Shown one piece after another: positions 40,422-50,235 of a stretch of 64,000 bases of DNA. The notes below the pieces were generated by a model. That model did not search any database. It had not been told where the DNA came from and saw nothing but the letters and a program-made list of their open reading frames with translations. Location: the NCBI RefSeq assembly GCF_006714895.1, contig NZ_VFME01000001.1:496001-560000 (forward strand), read 5' to 3'. The number at the start of each line of letters is the position of its first letter. Within the stretch, counting starts at the first letter, position 1. This stretch comes from Gramella sp. Hel_I_59. Its GTDB lineage: Bacteria > Bacteroidota > Bacteroidia > Flavobacteriales > Flavobacteriaceae. Position numbers and translations under genes: made by a program.

Positions 40422-40658
40422 CTAGTTCTCTTGTACAGTTTTACGATCCCAACCTCTGTCTACACCTAATTGCTTTTGCTCTTCTATACTTTCCTTTCGA
40501 AGGTTATGAAGTGTATATGCCAGATAACCGGCATAGAGAACAGAAAATACTCCTATTCCTAATTTCCCGCCTTTGATCGCGGCTTTCTTACCAGATTTAT
40601 AAATAATTCCTCTGACTAAAAATTTAGTTCCTAATTTCATTATATGTCCAATACCCAT
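40422..40658 (-). CDS. Small hypothetical protein with one membrane segment
   Basis: A 78-residue protein: a basic N-terminal half (MKLGTKFLVRGIIYKSGKKA) with a hydrophobic segment LGIGVFSVLYAGYLAYTLH (~33-51), then a charged tail KESIEEQKQLGVDRGWDRKT. An alternative start at the seventh residue (ATG at 40640) is equally plausible. I do not recognise a family. It sits just behind an SDR gene on the same strand, 30 bases apart, and may be co-transcribed with it. Confidence 0.6.
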   Translation of the reverse strand: MGIGHIMKLGTKFLVRGIIYKSGKKAAIKGGKLGIGVFSVLYAGYLAYTLHNLRKESIEEQKQLGVDRGWDRKTVQEN

Positions 40659-40688
40659 AATTTCTATTTTAATTGATTTTTATTAATT

Positions 40689-41429
40689 CTATGCTTTTCC
40701 GGTTGGTTTTACCAAAAGCTCATTCACATTTACAGAAGCTGGTTGTGAAACCGCGTAAAATACTGCATCTGCTATGCTCGCAGGATCGAGCATGGGTTCA
40801 TCACCTCCGTAATCCTTATCTTCCAGTAATTCAGTATCTGTAATTCCATCTCTTAAGTTGGTATCTACTGTGCCTGGTTCGACCGCAGTAACCCGAATAT
40901 TAAATTCCGGAGATAATTCCATTCTCATTGCCTTACTCAGTTCGATGATCGCAGCTTTAGACGCTCCATAGATGGCACCACCGGCAAAAATCTCCTTTCC
41001 ATCCACACTGGCGATATTTATAATATGACCATCCTCTTGTTTTTTCATAAGTGGTAGAACAGAATAGATACATCTAAGTGTACCCTGAACATTCACCTCA
41101 ATAGTAGACAACCATTCATCCAGATGTCGGTTCTTTAAGTAGGTGAGAGGCATAATCCCTGCAGAATTAACCAGAATGTCTATTCGGCCATATTTTTCGT
41201 CAACTTTACCAAACGCCTTGGTGACACTTTCGGTGCTGGTGACATCCAGTTCCACAACCATAGATTCGCCAGGAAGTTCCTGCTGAATTTTTTCCATTTC
41301 AGGAACACTTCTGCTCGCTAGCACTACGGTGAAATTTTCATTAGATAATTTTATCGCGATCGCTTTGCCAATTCCGCTACTGGCTCCCGTGATAACTGCT
41401 ACTCGATCCTTTTCATTCATCATTTTCAT
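40689..41429 (-). CDS. SDR family NAD(P)-dependent oxidoreductase
   Basis: A 246-residue classical short-chain dehydrogenase. It has the cofactor motif VITGASSGIGKAIA (TGxxxGIG), NSAG as the NNAG-type stretch, and the catalytic set Ser in NIASVDG with YGASK (Tyr-x3-Lys). It also has PGTVDTNL after the active site. The substrate cannot be inferred. It is divergent from the lipoprotein gene at 41553. Confidence 0.92.
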   Translation of the reverse strand: MKMMNEKDRVAVITGASSGIGKAIAIKLSNENFTVVLASRSVPEMEKIQQELPGESMVVELDVTSTESVTKAFGKVDEKYGRIDILVNSAGIMPLTYLKNRHLDEWLSTIEVNVQGTLRCIYSVLPLMKKQEDGHIINIASVDGKEIFAGGAIYGASKAAIIELSKAMRMELSPEFNIRVTAVEPGTVDTNLRDGITDTELLEDKDYGGDEPMLDPASIADAVFYAVSQPASVNVNELLVKPTGKA

Positions 41430-41552
41430 TTTGAGTAAGATGTTTAATTACCAGCGTTTTCTGCGTTAAAATAGATTCAAATAACACATATTTAACGAAT
41501 TCGAACTTTCCTGAAATAAGATTCATTCTATCTTCGTAGAAATTTTCAGGAT

Positions 41553-42563
41553 TTGACGAAGCATCTTTACCTATTATTTATTTCGATTTTTCTACTTGCA
41601 GCATGTAGCAGTGAGGACGATGGCAACCAGAGCGTGCAGACATCGGCAACCGCATGGGTACTGGCTACGAACCATAATGGGGAAGTCAGAAAGTATGATA
41701 TCAATAATGCCACTTCCAGCACTTTTAAACTAAATTCTTCAGATGCTGAAGGGATTTATTACAACACTACCGACAATGGTTTTACCATCGTATCCAGAAT
41801 TCCTGGCAGACTGGAATCTTACCATAATATAACCGACTATGCCAATAGTGTCGAGGTTGAACTTGATGCCGATATTCTCGGGAATATTCATTATCAGAGT
41901 GGGAGAGATCTTGCAGTTCAGGGTGATATTTATGTGGTTTCAGATAATACAGATCTGGATCTTGATGAAACTACACCAGAAGGTCGACTGTTCATTTATG
42001 TACGGGAAGAAAACTCTTTTAAACTTCGGAATGTTGTGACCACGAAATTCAAGCTTTGGGGTCTTGAGTTTATAGGAAGTGATCTTTATGCAGCGGTGGA
42101 TGAAACCAACAAGATTGCTGTGTACAGGGATTTTGCAGCTACTTATACTACTAATGTTCTGGCGACCGCGAATAAGCAGGTGGCATTTCAGGGGCTACTT
42201 CGAACTCATGGTCTGGATTTCGAAAATGGGATCATGGTGCTTTCAGATATTGGGGAAGCTGAATCTGCTACAGATGGAGGATTACATATTATTCAGAATT
42301 TTGAAGAAAAATTTAATGCGGCGCAGAATGGTTTTGTGGCCCTTGAAGAGCAATTCCGGATCTCTGGAGATAATACATTGCTGGGTAATCCTGTGAATGT
42401 GGTTTACAACAGTGCTTATAATGTGATATTTGTTGCTGAAGCTGCAAATAATGGTGGTAAGATCCTTGCTTTCAACGATGCGACTTCAGTTTCAGGAAAT
42501 ATTTCACCAGACCTGCAATATGATATGCCAGGTGTTTCTTCTGTATTTTTCCACACAGAATAA
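41553..42563 (+). CDS. Lipoprotein with a probable beta-propeller-like domain
   Basis: About 336 residues. The signal MTKHLYLLFISIFLLAACSSEDD contains the lipobox cysteine. The start codon is TTG at 41553; no ATG lies near, and a weak promoter box (TATCTTCG) just upstream fits a very short leader. The mature part has recurring strands (AWVLATNHNGEVRKYD, DAEGIYYNTTDNGFTIVSR, GDIYVVSDNTDLDLDE, GLEFIGSDLYAAVD, HGLDFENGIMVLSDI), which suggest a propeller of about six blades. Function is unknown; exposed envelope lipoproteins of this sort often bind sugars or proteins. Confidence 0.75.
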   Translation: MTKHLYLLFISIFLLAACSSEDDGNQSVQTSATAWVLATNHNGEVRKYDINNATSSTFKLNSSDAEGIYYNTTDNGFTIVSRIPGRLESYHNITDYANSVEVELDADILGNIHYQSGRDLAVQGDIYVVSDNTDLDLDETTPEGRLFIYVREENSFKLRNVVTTKFKLWGLEFIGSDLYAAVDETNKIAVYRDFAATYTTNVLATANKQVAFQGLLRTHGLDFENGIMVLSDIGEAESATDGGLHIIQNFEEKFNAAQNGFVALEEQFRISGDNTLLGNPVNVVYNSAYNVIFVAEAANNGGKILAFNDATSVSGNISPDLQYDMPGVSSVFFHTE

Positions 42564-42658
42564 TCTTGCTGAAGATCCCTTCAGAAAAAAAATTAGTATT
42601 TCGATTGCCCTTTATCGCCGGTGGTTTCCGCCAGCTTGCTGTCCGTTTTAATTGAAGT

Positions 42659-42691
42659 TTGATGGCAGATAAAAAAATTGATATACTTTTG
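42659..42691 (+). promoter_or_regulatory. Promoter of topA
   Basis: TTG at 42659-42661, a 22-base gap, then TACTTTTG at 42684-42691. It lies inside the extended open frame from 42659, so the true start is the ATG at 42713. Confidence 0.7.
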
Positions 42692-42712
42692 CAACTACAA
42701 ACCAACAGATTT

Positions 42713-45277
42713 ATGGCTAAGAATTTAGTGATTGTTGAGTCTCCTGCTAAGGCTAAAACCATTGAAAAGTTTCTGGGAAGCGATTATAAAGTTGCCTCCA
42801 GTTTTGGGCATATCGCAGATTTGCCTACCAAAGAGATAGGGGTTGATACCGAAGGAGATTTTACACCTAAATATATTGTATCCAAAGACAAAAAGGATGT
42901 TGTAAGAAAGCTTAAGAGTCTTGCTAAAACTGCTGAAATGGTATGGTTAGCGAGTGATGAGGATCGAGAGGGAGAGGCCATTGCCTGGCACCTTGCAGAG
43001 GAACTTAAGCTGGAAGACGATAAAACTAAAAGGATCGTATTTCATGAGATCACCAAGTCGGCGATCCTGAAGGCGATCGATAATCCCAGAAAAATCGATT
43101 ATAACCTGGTAAACGCTCAGCAGGCTCGTAGAGTTCTAGACAGGCTGGTAGGTTATGAACTTTCACCAGTACTTTGGAGGAAAGTAAAAGGTGGTCTTTC
43201 GGCTGGTCGAGTACAATCTGTAGCGGTAAGATTGATCGTAGAGCGTGAAAGAGAAATTCAGGATTTTACCGCTCAGGCTTCTTATAGAATTGATGCTGAA
43301 TTTTCTACGGAAGAAGGAAAGTCCTTTAAAGCTAAGATTCCGAAGAACTTCGATACAAAAGAAGAGGCAGAACAATTTCTGAAGGATAATCTGGGTGCAA
43401 GTTTTAAGGTTTCAGATCTTACTACGAAACCAGCAAAGAAAACTCCTGCGCCTCCATTTACAACATCAACATTGCAACAGGAGGCTGCAAGAAAACTATA
43501 TTTTTCAGTAAGTAAGACCATGACCATGGCACAACGTCTTTACGAAGCCGGTCATATTACTTATATGAGAACAGATTCTGTAAACCTTTCCGAAGAAGCC
43601 AGAAAGGGAGCTAAGGAAGAAATTGAAAAGGCTTACGGAGATAAGTACGCCAAGGCAAGACAGTTTAAGGGAAAATCCAAGGGAGCTCAGGAAGCTCACG
43701 AAGCGATTCGTCCTACAAGCTTTAAAAAACATACAATTTCCGGGGATCGCGATCAGCAAAGATTATACGAACTGATCTGGAAAAGAGCGATCGCGTCACA
43801 AATGAGCGACGCACAGCTGGAAAGAACCAATGTGAAGATTGAGGCAGATAAGCACGATAATCAATTTTCAGCCAATGGAGAAGTTTTAAAATTTGACGGA
43901 TTTCTGAAAGTTTACCTGGAAGGTAGCGATGATGAGGATGAAGAACAAAGCGGAATGTTACCGGCTTTAAAGGTTTCACAGGCTTTAAATAATGAGTATA
44001 TCACTGCAACCGAAAGATTTACCAGACCTCCTTATCGTTATACAGAAGCTTCGCTGGTTAAAAAACTGGAAGAACTTGGTATTGGTAGACCTTCTACTTA
44101 TGCGCCAACTATTTCAACTGTTCAGTCCAGGAATTATATTGAAAAAGGTTCTGTAGATGGAACCGAAAGAGAATATTTGCAATTCACTCTGAAGGATCAA
44201 AAGGTTAAGGAAGAGAAATTATCCGAAACGGTAGGTAGTGATAAAGGAAAACTTGTTCCTACTGCAACCGGGATGGTCGTAAATGACTTTTTAGTGAATC
44301 ATTTTTCTAATATCCTGGATTATAATTTTACCGCTAGAGTAGAAGAGAGTTTTGATAATATTGCTGAAGGAAATGAAGAGTGGAAGTCCATGATGAAGAA
44401 CTTCTACAAAGATTTCCATCCTCATGTTCAGGATGTTGCACAAAATGCAGAAAGAGAAGTTGGGGAAAGAATACTGGGTGAAGATCCTGAAAGCGGTAAA
44501 CCTGTTAGTGTTCGCCTGGGTAAATTTGGACCTATGGTACAGATTGGTAGTGTGGAAGATGAGGAGAAGCCTCGTTTCGCCAGTTTGAGCCCGGACCAGA
44601 GTATGGAAACGCTAACTTATGAGCAGGCAATGGACCTGTTTCAATTACCAAAAACACTTGGTGAATATAAAGGCGAAAGTGTAGAGGTGAATAATGGACG
44701 TTATGGCCCTTATGTACGCTTCGGTAAAACCTTTGTATCTCTTGAAAAAGGGGAAGATCCTTTAAATGTTGAGTTTGACAGAGCAATGGAGCTTATCAAA
44801 GAGAAGGAAAAGGCAGATGCTCCTATTTACGAATACAAGGATCATCCGGTTCAAAAAGGAGTTGGTAGATTCGGACCCTATTTGAAGTGGAATGGAATGT
44901 TCATTAATGTGAACAAGAAATATGACTTTGATAATCTTTCAGATAAAGATATCGAACAATTGATCGATGATAAGATTCAGAAGGAAAAAGATAAGTTGAT
45001 CCACCACTGGGAAGATGAAGGAATTCGCGTGGAAAAAGCTCGTTGGGGAAGGTTTAATGTCATCAAAGGCAAAGCGAAGGTTGAGCTGCCTAAAACTACC
45101 AATGCTCAGGAACTGACCCTGGAAGAGGTGCAGGATATTCTGGAGAAAAGCGGTAAGACCAAGAAAAAGGCTGTTAAGAAAAAGCCGGCCAAGAAGAAAG
45201 CTGCGACCAAGAAGACGACTGCAAAGAAAACCACGGCCAAAAAGACAACTAAAAAGACATCACCCAAAAAGAAATAA
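42713..45277 (+). CDS. topA: DNA topoisomerase I with a histone-H1-like tail
   Basis: About 854 residues. It relaxes negative supercoils through a transient 5'-phosphotyrosine. It has the Toprim domain (NLVIVESPAKAKTIEKFLG, WLASDEDREGEAIAWHL), the active-site tyrosine in HITYMRTDSVNLS (~285), and ELGIGRPSTYAPTISTVQSRNYI. After the core come C-terminal repeats (GKFGPMVQIG, GRYGPYVRFGK, GRFGPYLKWNG, WGRFNVIKG) in place of zinc fingers. A Lys/Ala/Thr tail of about 40 residues (KKPAKKKAATKKTTAKK...) resembles eukaryotic H1 and should bind DNA non-specifically. Confidence 0.97.
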   Translation: MAKNLVIVESPAKAKTIEKFLGSDYKVASSFGHIADLPTKEIGVDTEGDFTPKYIVSKDKKDVVRKLKSLAKTAEMVWLASDEDREGEAIAWHLAEELKLEDDKTKRIVFHEITKSAILKAIDNPRKIDYNLVNAQQARRVLDRLVGYELSPVLWRKVKGGLSAGRVQSVAVRLIVEREREIQDFTAQASYRIDAEFSTEEGKSFKAKIPKNFDTKEEAEQFLKDNLGASFKVSDLTTKPAKKTPAPPFTTSTLQQEAARKLYFSVSKTMTMAQRLYEAGHITYMRTDSVNLSEEARKGAKEEIEKAYGDKYAKARQFKGKSKGAQEAHEAIRPTSFKKHTISGDRDQQRLYELIWKRAIASQMSDAQLERTNVKIEADKHDNQFSANGEVLKFDGFLKVYLEGSDDEDEEQSGMLPALKVSQALNNEYITATERFTRPPYRYTEASLVKKLEELGIGRPSTYAPTISTVQSRNYIEKGSVDGTEREYLQFTLKDQKVKEEKLSETVGSDKGKLVPTATGMVVNDFLVNHFSNILDYNFTARVEESFDNIAEGNEEWKSMMKNFYKDFHPHVQDVAQNAEREVGERILGEDPESGKPVSVRLGKFGPMVQIGSVEDEEKPRFASLSPDQSMETLTYEQAMDLFQLPKTLGEYKGESVEVNNGRYGPYVRFGKTFVSLEKGEDPLNVEFDRAMELIKEKEKADAPIYEYKDHPVQKGVGRFGPYLKWNGMFINVNKKYDFDNLSDKDIEQLIDDKIQKEKDKLIHHWEDEGIRVEKARWGRFNVIKGKAKVELPKTTNAQELTLEEVQDILEKSGKTKKKAVKKKPAKKKAATKKTTAKKTTAKKTTKKTSPKKK

Positions 45278-45280
45278 TAT

Positions 45281-46441
45281 ATGGAGTTCGATTTTCTTAG
45301 TCCTGTATCAGAAAACTTACTGGATGAGATCACTCACCTGAATGCGCAAACCATTGGTGCGCAATTAAAACTCCATACATCTGAACATGGCTTACCAGAC
45401 CTTGATAAGGTTAATGTAGCGATATTCGGAGTAAGAGAGAATCGCCGGGCTGTTAGAGAAGATTCAACACCCGATTTTGAGAGTTTACGCAGCCAGTTAT
45501 ATAGGCTATATCCTGGAAACTGGCGTTTGAACCTGGCAGATCTGGGAGACATTCAGGCTGGAGATTCAGTTGAAGATACCTATTATGCAGTTTCAAACCT
45601 GTGTGCAGATCTAATTAAGCAGGATATAATTCCTGTGATTTTAGGTGGAAGTCAGGATCTCATTTATGCGCAATATCGTGCATATGATCATCTTGATCAA
45701 ATGGTAAATCTGGTGAATATCGATAGCAAATTTGATCTTGGAGATGCAGATAAACCTATTAGTAATCAGTCGTTTGTAGGAAAAATCGTCGTAGATAAGC
45801 CATATAATTTATTTAATTATTCTACGATTGGTTATCAAACCTATTTTAACTCTCAGGAGGAGATAGAGTTGATGGAGCGTTTGTTCTTTGAAGCCTATAG
45901 ATTGGGAGAAGTGACCTCGAATATTGGTCATATGGAGCCTATTATGCGGAATGCAAATCTTGTGGGTCTGGATATAAGATCTATAGACTCTGCATCTGCA
46001 AATTCAGATTACTTCAGTAGTCCGAATGGCTTTAATGGTAGAGAAATTTGTGCTTTATCGCGATATGCAGGAATTAGTGATAAAGTAAGTTCATTTGGGG
46101 TGTATGAATATCAGAATGAGATGAATAAACTCACTGATACACTGGTTGCACAGATCATCTGGTATTTCATTGAAGGGGTAAATTACCGCACAAATGAGAA
46201 TACAATTTCAGCCAAAAAAGATTTTATTAAATATCAGGTGCCTATAGATGATGATGTCCTTGTATTTTTTAAGAGTCCTGTAAGTGGGCGCTGGTGGATC
46301 GAGATTCCTTTTTTGAATTCGGTCAATAATAAATTAAAAAGGCATACGTTATTACCTTGCAGTGAAGAAGATTATCTGGAGGCTTGCAACCAGGTGATCC
46401 CTGAACGGTGGTATAAGGCCAAAAGAAAAAACGAAGTATAA
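45281..46441 (+). CDS. Arginase/formimidoylglutamase-fold protein lacking metal ligands
   Basis: A 386-residue ureohydrolase-fold protein, three bases after topA and upstream of gldK. The family motifs can be located but are altered. Where arginases have GGDHS this has GGSQD (122-126). DAHxD becomes DSKFD (148-152). The D-x-D-x-x-D-P stretch reads LDIRSIDSA (~230-238). The histidine ligands and one aspartate of the binuclear manganese site are thus missing. I infer a non-catalytic homologue. Its placement just before gldKLMN is, to my recollection, common in Flavobacteriia, which hints at a link with type IX secretion or gliding. Confidence 0.8.
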   Translation: MEFDFLSPVSENLLDEITHLNAQTIGAQLKLHTSEHGLPDLDKVNVAIFGVRENRRAVREDSTPDFESLRSQLYRLYPGNWRLNLADLGDIQAGDSVEDTYYAVSNLCADLIKQDIIPVILGGSQDLIYAQYRAYDHLDQMVNLVNIDSKFDLGDADKPISNQSFVGKIVVDKPYNLFNYSTIGYQTYFNSQEEIELMERLFFEAYRLGEVTSNIGHMEPIMRNANLVGLDIRSIDSASANSDYFSSPNGFNGREICALSRYAGISDKVSSFGVYEYQNEMNKLTDTLVAQIIWYFIEGVNYRTNENTISAKKDFIKYQVPIDDDVLVFFKSPVSGRWWIEIPFLNSVNNKLKRHTLLPCSEEDYLEACNQVIPERWYKAKRKNEV

Positions 46442-46558
46442 AATAATAAAGTCAGGCATTATCGGTAATTGCTGTATTTTTATCGGAAATATTGTTTTTT
46501 AAAAAATATTTAGATAGGTTTACTGCCTTAAATCAAAATGTCTTAACCTAAGATAATT

Positions 46559-47923
46559 ATGAAGAAGTATATTTCGCTCATTGCTGTTCTGGCCTTGCTT
46601 TCAAGCTGTGGCGGAGGCGATCGTGGACAGCTAGTAGGTGCGGAGGGAAAGAAGTGGAATCCGGAGAAACCTTATGGTATGACATTAATTCCTGGTGGTT
46701 CGTTCGTCATGGGTAAATCTGATGATGATATCGCCGGACAGAAAAATGCACCTCCAAAGACCGTTACCGTACGTTCATTTTATATGGATGAGACTGAGAT
46801 CACCAACTCTGAATATCGACAATTCGTTGATTGGGTGAAAGACTCTGTAGTAAGAGTAGAGCTTGCTAAAATGGCTGAATTACAAGGGGCTACCTCTGGA
46901 GACGATGGTATTGGTGAGTTTGCCTTTGCAGACGCTGAAGAAGGAAATATGACTCCTTACGAAGAGTACATGTTGAATACTTATGGTCAGGGTGGCCCTT
47001 CAGAAGATTACTCAAATAGAAGACTGAATAAAGATATTGACATTTACTGGGATACTGAAGATTACCCGGATGTATACTACGCCGAGGTGATGGATTCCAT
47101 GTATATACCAATGGATGAAGTATACAACGGTCAGAGAACTATCGATGTAAAAAAATTAAAATTCCAGTATTCTTATATGGACATTCAGTCTGCTGCTAAA
47201 AAGCAGGGTGACCGTAGTAACTATATTAAGAATGAACAGGTTTCCGTTTATCCGGATACTACAGTTTGGATTAGAGACTTCAATTACTCATACAATGAGC
47301 CTATGCACAATGATTATTTCTGGCATAGTGCATTTGATGATTATCCAGTTGTAGGTGTTTCCTGGAAGCAGGCAAGAGCATTTACACAATGGAGAACAAA
47401 ATATCATAATGACTTCCGAAGAGAAAAAGGAGATGCAAACGTACCTTCTTACAGACTCCCAACCGAGGGTGAGTGGGAATATGCTGCTCGTGGAGGTCTG
47501 GAAGGTGGAACTTACCCATGGGGTGGTCCTTACACTCTGAACGACCGAGGATGTTTTATGGCTAACTTTAAGCCTCTTCGAGGTGATTATGCGGCAGATC
47601 AGGCTCTTTACACAGTAGAAGCTAAGTCGTATGACCCTAATGATTACGGTTTATACAATATGGCTGGTAACGTAGGAGAATGGGTGGACTCAAGTTATGA
47701 TCCAGGTTCTTACGAATATATGTCTACAATGAACCCGACCGTGAACAATCCACAGGATATGCGGAAAGTGGTAAGAGGTGGTTCGTGGAAAGATGTGGCT
47801 TACTTCTTACAGGTGAGCTCAAGGGATTACGAATACATGGATTCAGCAAGAAGCTATATTGGCTTTAGAACTGTTCAGGATTATCTTGGAACAGATGTTA
47901 CGCTGAATCAATCCAGCAAATAA
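46559..47923 (+). CDS. gldK: Gliding motility / type IX secretion lipoprotein GldK
   Basis: A 454-residue lipoprotein with signal MKKYISLIAVLALLSSCGGG. The body is a formylglycine-generating-enzyme-like (sulfatase-modifying factor) fold: GMTLIPGGSFVMGKSDDD, YMDETEITNSEYRQFV, RLPTEGEWEYAARGGLEGGTYPWG, YNMAGNVGEWVDSSYD and VVRGGSWKD. GldK forms the periplasmic ring of the type IX system together with GldN. It is the first gene of the gldKLMN block. Confidence 0.96.
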   Translation: MKKYISLIAVLALLSSCGGGDRGQLVGAEGKKWNPEKPYGMTLIPGGSFVMGKSDDDIAGQKNAPPKTVTVRSFYMDETEITNSEYRQFVDWVKDSVVRVELAKMAELQGATSGDDGIGEFAFADAEEGNMTPYEEYMLNTYGQGGPSEDYSNRRLNKDIDIYWDTEDYPDVYYAEVMDSMYIPMDEVYNGQRTIDVKKLKFQYSYMDIQSAAKKQGDRSNYIKNEQVSVYPDTTVWIRDFNYSYNEPMHNDYFWHSAFDDYPVVGVSWKQARAFTQWRTKYHNDFRREKGDANVPSYRLPTEGEWEYAARGGLEGGTYPWGGPYTLNDRGCFMANFKPLRGDYAADQALYTVEAKSYDPNDYGLYNMAGNVGEWVDSSYDPGSYEYMSTMNPTVNNPQDMRKVVRGGSWKDVAYFLQVSSRDYEYMDSARSYIGFRTVQDYLGTDVTLNQSSK

Positions 47924-47977
47924 TATTAGAACTTCAACCTATCAATAAACCAACAAAAAAATTTAAAGCTTAAAGTT

Positions 47978-48625
47978 ATGGCAAAATCAAGAGGAGCAAA
48001 ACGGGTGACCAATATGGTATATGGTCTTGGTGCATCTGTAGTTATATTAGGAGCGCTATTTAAAATTATGCACTGGCCGGGTGGTAATGAAATGCTTATT
48101 GCCGGTCTAATCGTAGAAGCATTGGTATTTGCTTATTCAGCTTTCGAACCAATTGATGATGATCTTGACTGGTCATTAGTGTATCCAGAACTAGCTGGGG
48201 GAACAGGAGCAAGAAGAGATGCTGTTGTAGTGGAGCAGAAAGAAGCTGAAGCATCTTTGTCTAAGAAACTTGACTCGATGTTGAAAGAAGCAAAATTGGA
48301 TGCAGATCTAATGTCTTCTTTAGGAAATAGTATTAGAAACTTTGAAGGAGCCGCAAAAGGAATTGCCCCAACAGTTGACTCAATGGCTTCTCAAAAGAAA
48401 TACAGTGAAGAATTGACTGTAGCTGCTGCCCAAATGGAAACATTGAACAGTATCTATAAAGTACAGGTCGAATCTGCTTCTAAACAGGCAGAGGTTAATC
48501 AGGCTGTTGCAGAAAACGCTGGTAAACTTAAAGCACAAATGGATTCGTTAGCAAATAATATGGCTTCTTTAAACAATGTTTATGGAGGAATGCTAACAGC
48601 TATGAATGGAAAACCAAGAGTCTAA
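47978..48625 (+). CDS. gldL: Type IX secretion motor protein GldL
   Basis: A 215-residue inner-membrane protein. Two helices near the N-terminus (NMVYGLGASVVILGALFKIM, then MLIAGLIVEALVFAYSAFEP) include the conserved buried glutamate. A cytoplasmic coiled-coil part follows to the end (LNNVYGGMLTAMNG). With GldM it forms the proton-driven rotary motor that powers type IX secretion and gliding. Confidence 0.95.
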   Translation: MAKSRGAKRVTNMVYGLGASVVILGALFKIMHWPGGNEMLIAGLIVEALVFAYSAFEPIDDDLDWSLVYPELAGGTGARRDAVVVEQKEAEASLSKKLDSMLKEAKLDADLMSSLGNSIRNFEGAAKGIAPTVDSMASQKKYSEELTVAAAQMETLNSIYKVQVESASKQAEVNQAVAENAGKLKAQMDSLANNMASLNNVYGGMLTAMNGKPRV

Positions 48626-48672
48626 TTGAATATTCAATTAAGCGAATTATTAATTAAAATATCTAATTAGAC

Positions 48673-50223
48673 ATGGCATCCGGAAAACAATCGCCAAGGC
48701 AGAAGATGATTAACCTAATGTATTTGGTTTTCATCGCTATGATGGCACTAAATATGTCCAAAGAGGTTCTTACCGCTTTTGGAATGATGAATGAAAAATT
48801 GAGTACGGCAAACGCTACTGCAGAGAACAGAAATGCCGCTTACATGGCCGGCCTTGCTGAAAAAGTAGACGAGCAACCTGCGAAGTATACCTCGATAAAG
48901 GAAAATGCAGATAAGATTGACCAGTTATCATCACAACTTAACGATTACATTGAAGGAGTAAAGAGTAATCTTACTGCCGATATGGAAAAGGAAGACAATG
49001 GTAAGTGGAATTATGAGGAAATGGACAAGGCTGATCAACTAGATGAAATGTTTTTCCAGAGTGGAAGAGTTTCTCCTACAGGTCAGGAATTTGTAGACCA
49101 GATCGATAACTATCGTGAGCAGGTTTCTGCAATCCTTGAAAATAAGTATCCTCAACTTGCTGCTAACGTAAGAAGAGAATTCGCTACAGAAGAAGTTACA
49201 GATGGTGATGGTGTTACGAAACCTTGGTTGGACTATAACTATCAGGGATTCCCTTTGATCGCTTCATTAACTAAAATGACACAGATACAGGCAGATGTAA
49301 AGAGCACAGAGAGCGAAATTTTATCTCAAATGCTTTCTGGTCAGTTACAGAGCGATGTATCCCTAAGTAACTACCAGGCTATCGTGATTCCAGACAAACC
49401 AGCATTTTTTAGTGGTGAGGAATTTAGTGGTAAAGTTGTTCTTGGACGTTTCGATAACACTTTACAGTTCGAGAAAGTAACTATCAACGGTAAAGAAGTT
49501 GAAAATACTCAGGCCGGACAGGTTGTATTAAAGTTCCCTGCTGGAAATGTAGGTGAGCAAAAAATTACTGGTGAGCTTCAGTATCTTGAGAATGATTCTT
49601 TAAAAAGTATTGAGATATCAGATTCTTATAATGTAATTCCATTACCTAATTCAGCAGTGATCTCTGCAGATAAAATGAATGTGGTATATCGCGGAGTTCA
49701 GAACCCAATGACTATTTCCATTCCAGGGGTAAGCAGCGTTAGTGCAAATGCTCCTGGGCTTAGAGCTTCTGGTGGTGCAGGAAGTTATATGATGGATGTT
49801 ACTACGTTACAGTCCAGAGAAGTTACAATTAGCGTAAGCGGTGAACTTCCAGGCGGTAAAACTGTTTCAGACAGAAAAACTTTCCGGGTGAAGGATATTC
49901 CTAGACCGGTTGGTACGATTCGTGGAGAGGATGGATCCGTATCTATGCAGAGAAATTCTTTAGAAATCGCAACAGTTGGAGCTAACCTTCCAGATTTCGA
50001 TTTCGATTTAAATCTTAATGTTACAGGATTTAAATTCAAAGTACCTGGTCAGCCAACTATCAACGTAAGTGGTAGTCGACTTGATGACAGAGCTAAAGCC
50101 GCTTTGAGAAGAGCTGGTAGAGGTGAATCTGTTCAGATTTATGATATTAATGCTTCCCTGCAAGGGAACTCAAGTTATAAGCTTAAGAAAGTTGCGCCAG
50201 TCGTAATTGAGCTTACAAACTAA
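48673..50223 (+). CDS. gldM: Type IX secretion motor protein GldM
   Basis: A 516-residue protein with one N-terminal helix (MINLMYLVFIAMMALNMSKEVLTAF) bundled with GldL in the membrane. A long periplasmic shaft of four domains follows, with IVIPDKPAFFSGEEFSGKVVLGRFD and AVISADKMNVVYRGVQNPMTISIPG as typical strands. It transmits motor rotation to the GldKN ring in the outer membrane. It lies 48 bases after gldL and is adjacent to gldN. Confidence 0.96.
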   Translation: MASGKQSPRQKMINLMYLVFIAMMALNMSKEVLTAFGMMNEKLSTANATAENRNAAYMAGLAEKVDEQPAKYTSIKENADKIDQLSSQLNDYIEGVKSNLTADMEKEDNGKWNYEEMDKADQLDEMFFQSGRVSPTGQEFVDQIDNYREQVSAILENKYPQLAANVRREFATEEVTDGDGVTKPWLDYNYQGFPLIASLTKMTQIQADVKSTESEILSQMLSGQLQSDVSLSNYQAIVIPDKPAFFSGEEFSGKVVLGRFDNTLQFEKVTINGKEVENTQAGQVVLKFPAGNVGEQKITGELQYLENDSLKSIEISDSYNVIPLPNSAVISADKMNVVYRGVQNPMTISIPGVSSVSANAPGLRASGGAGSYMMDVTTLQSREVTISVSGELPGGKTVSDRKTFRVKDIPRPVGTIRGEDGSVSMQRNSLEIATVGANLPDFDFDLNLNVTGFKFKVPGQPTINVSGSRLDDRAKAALRRAGRGESVQIYDINASLQGNSSYKLKKVAPVVIELTN

Positions 50224-50235
50224 AAATTGAAGACA

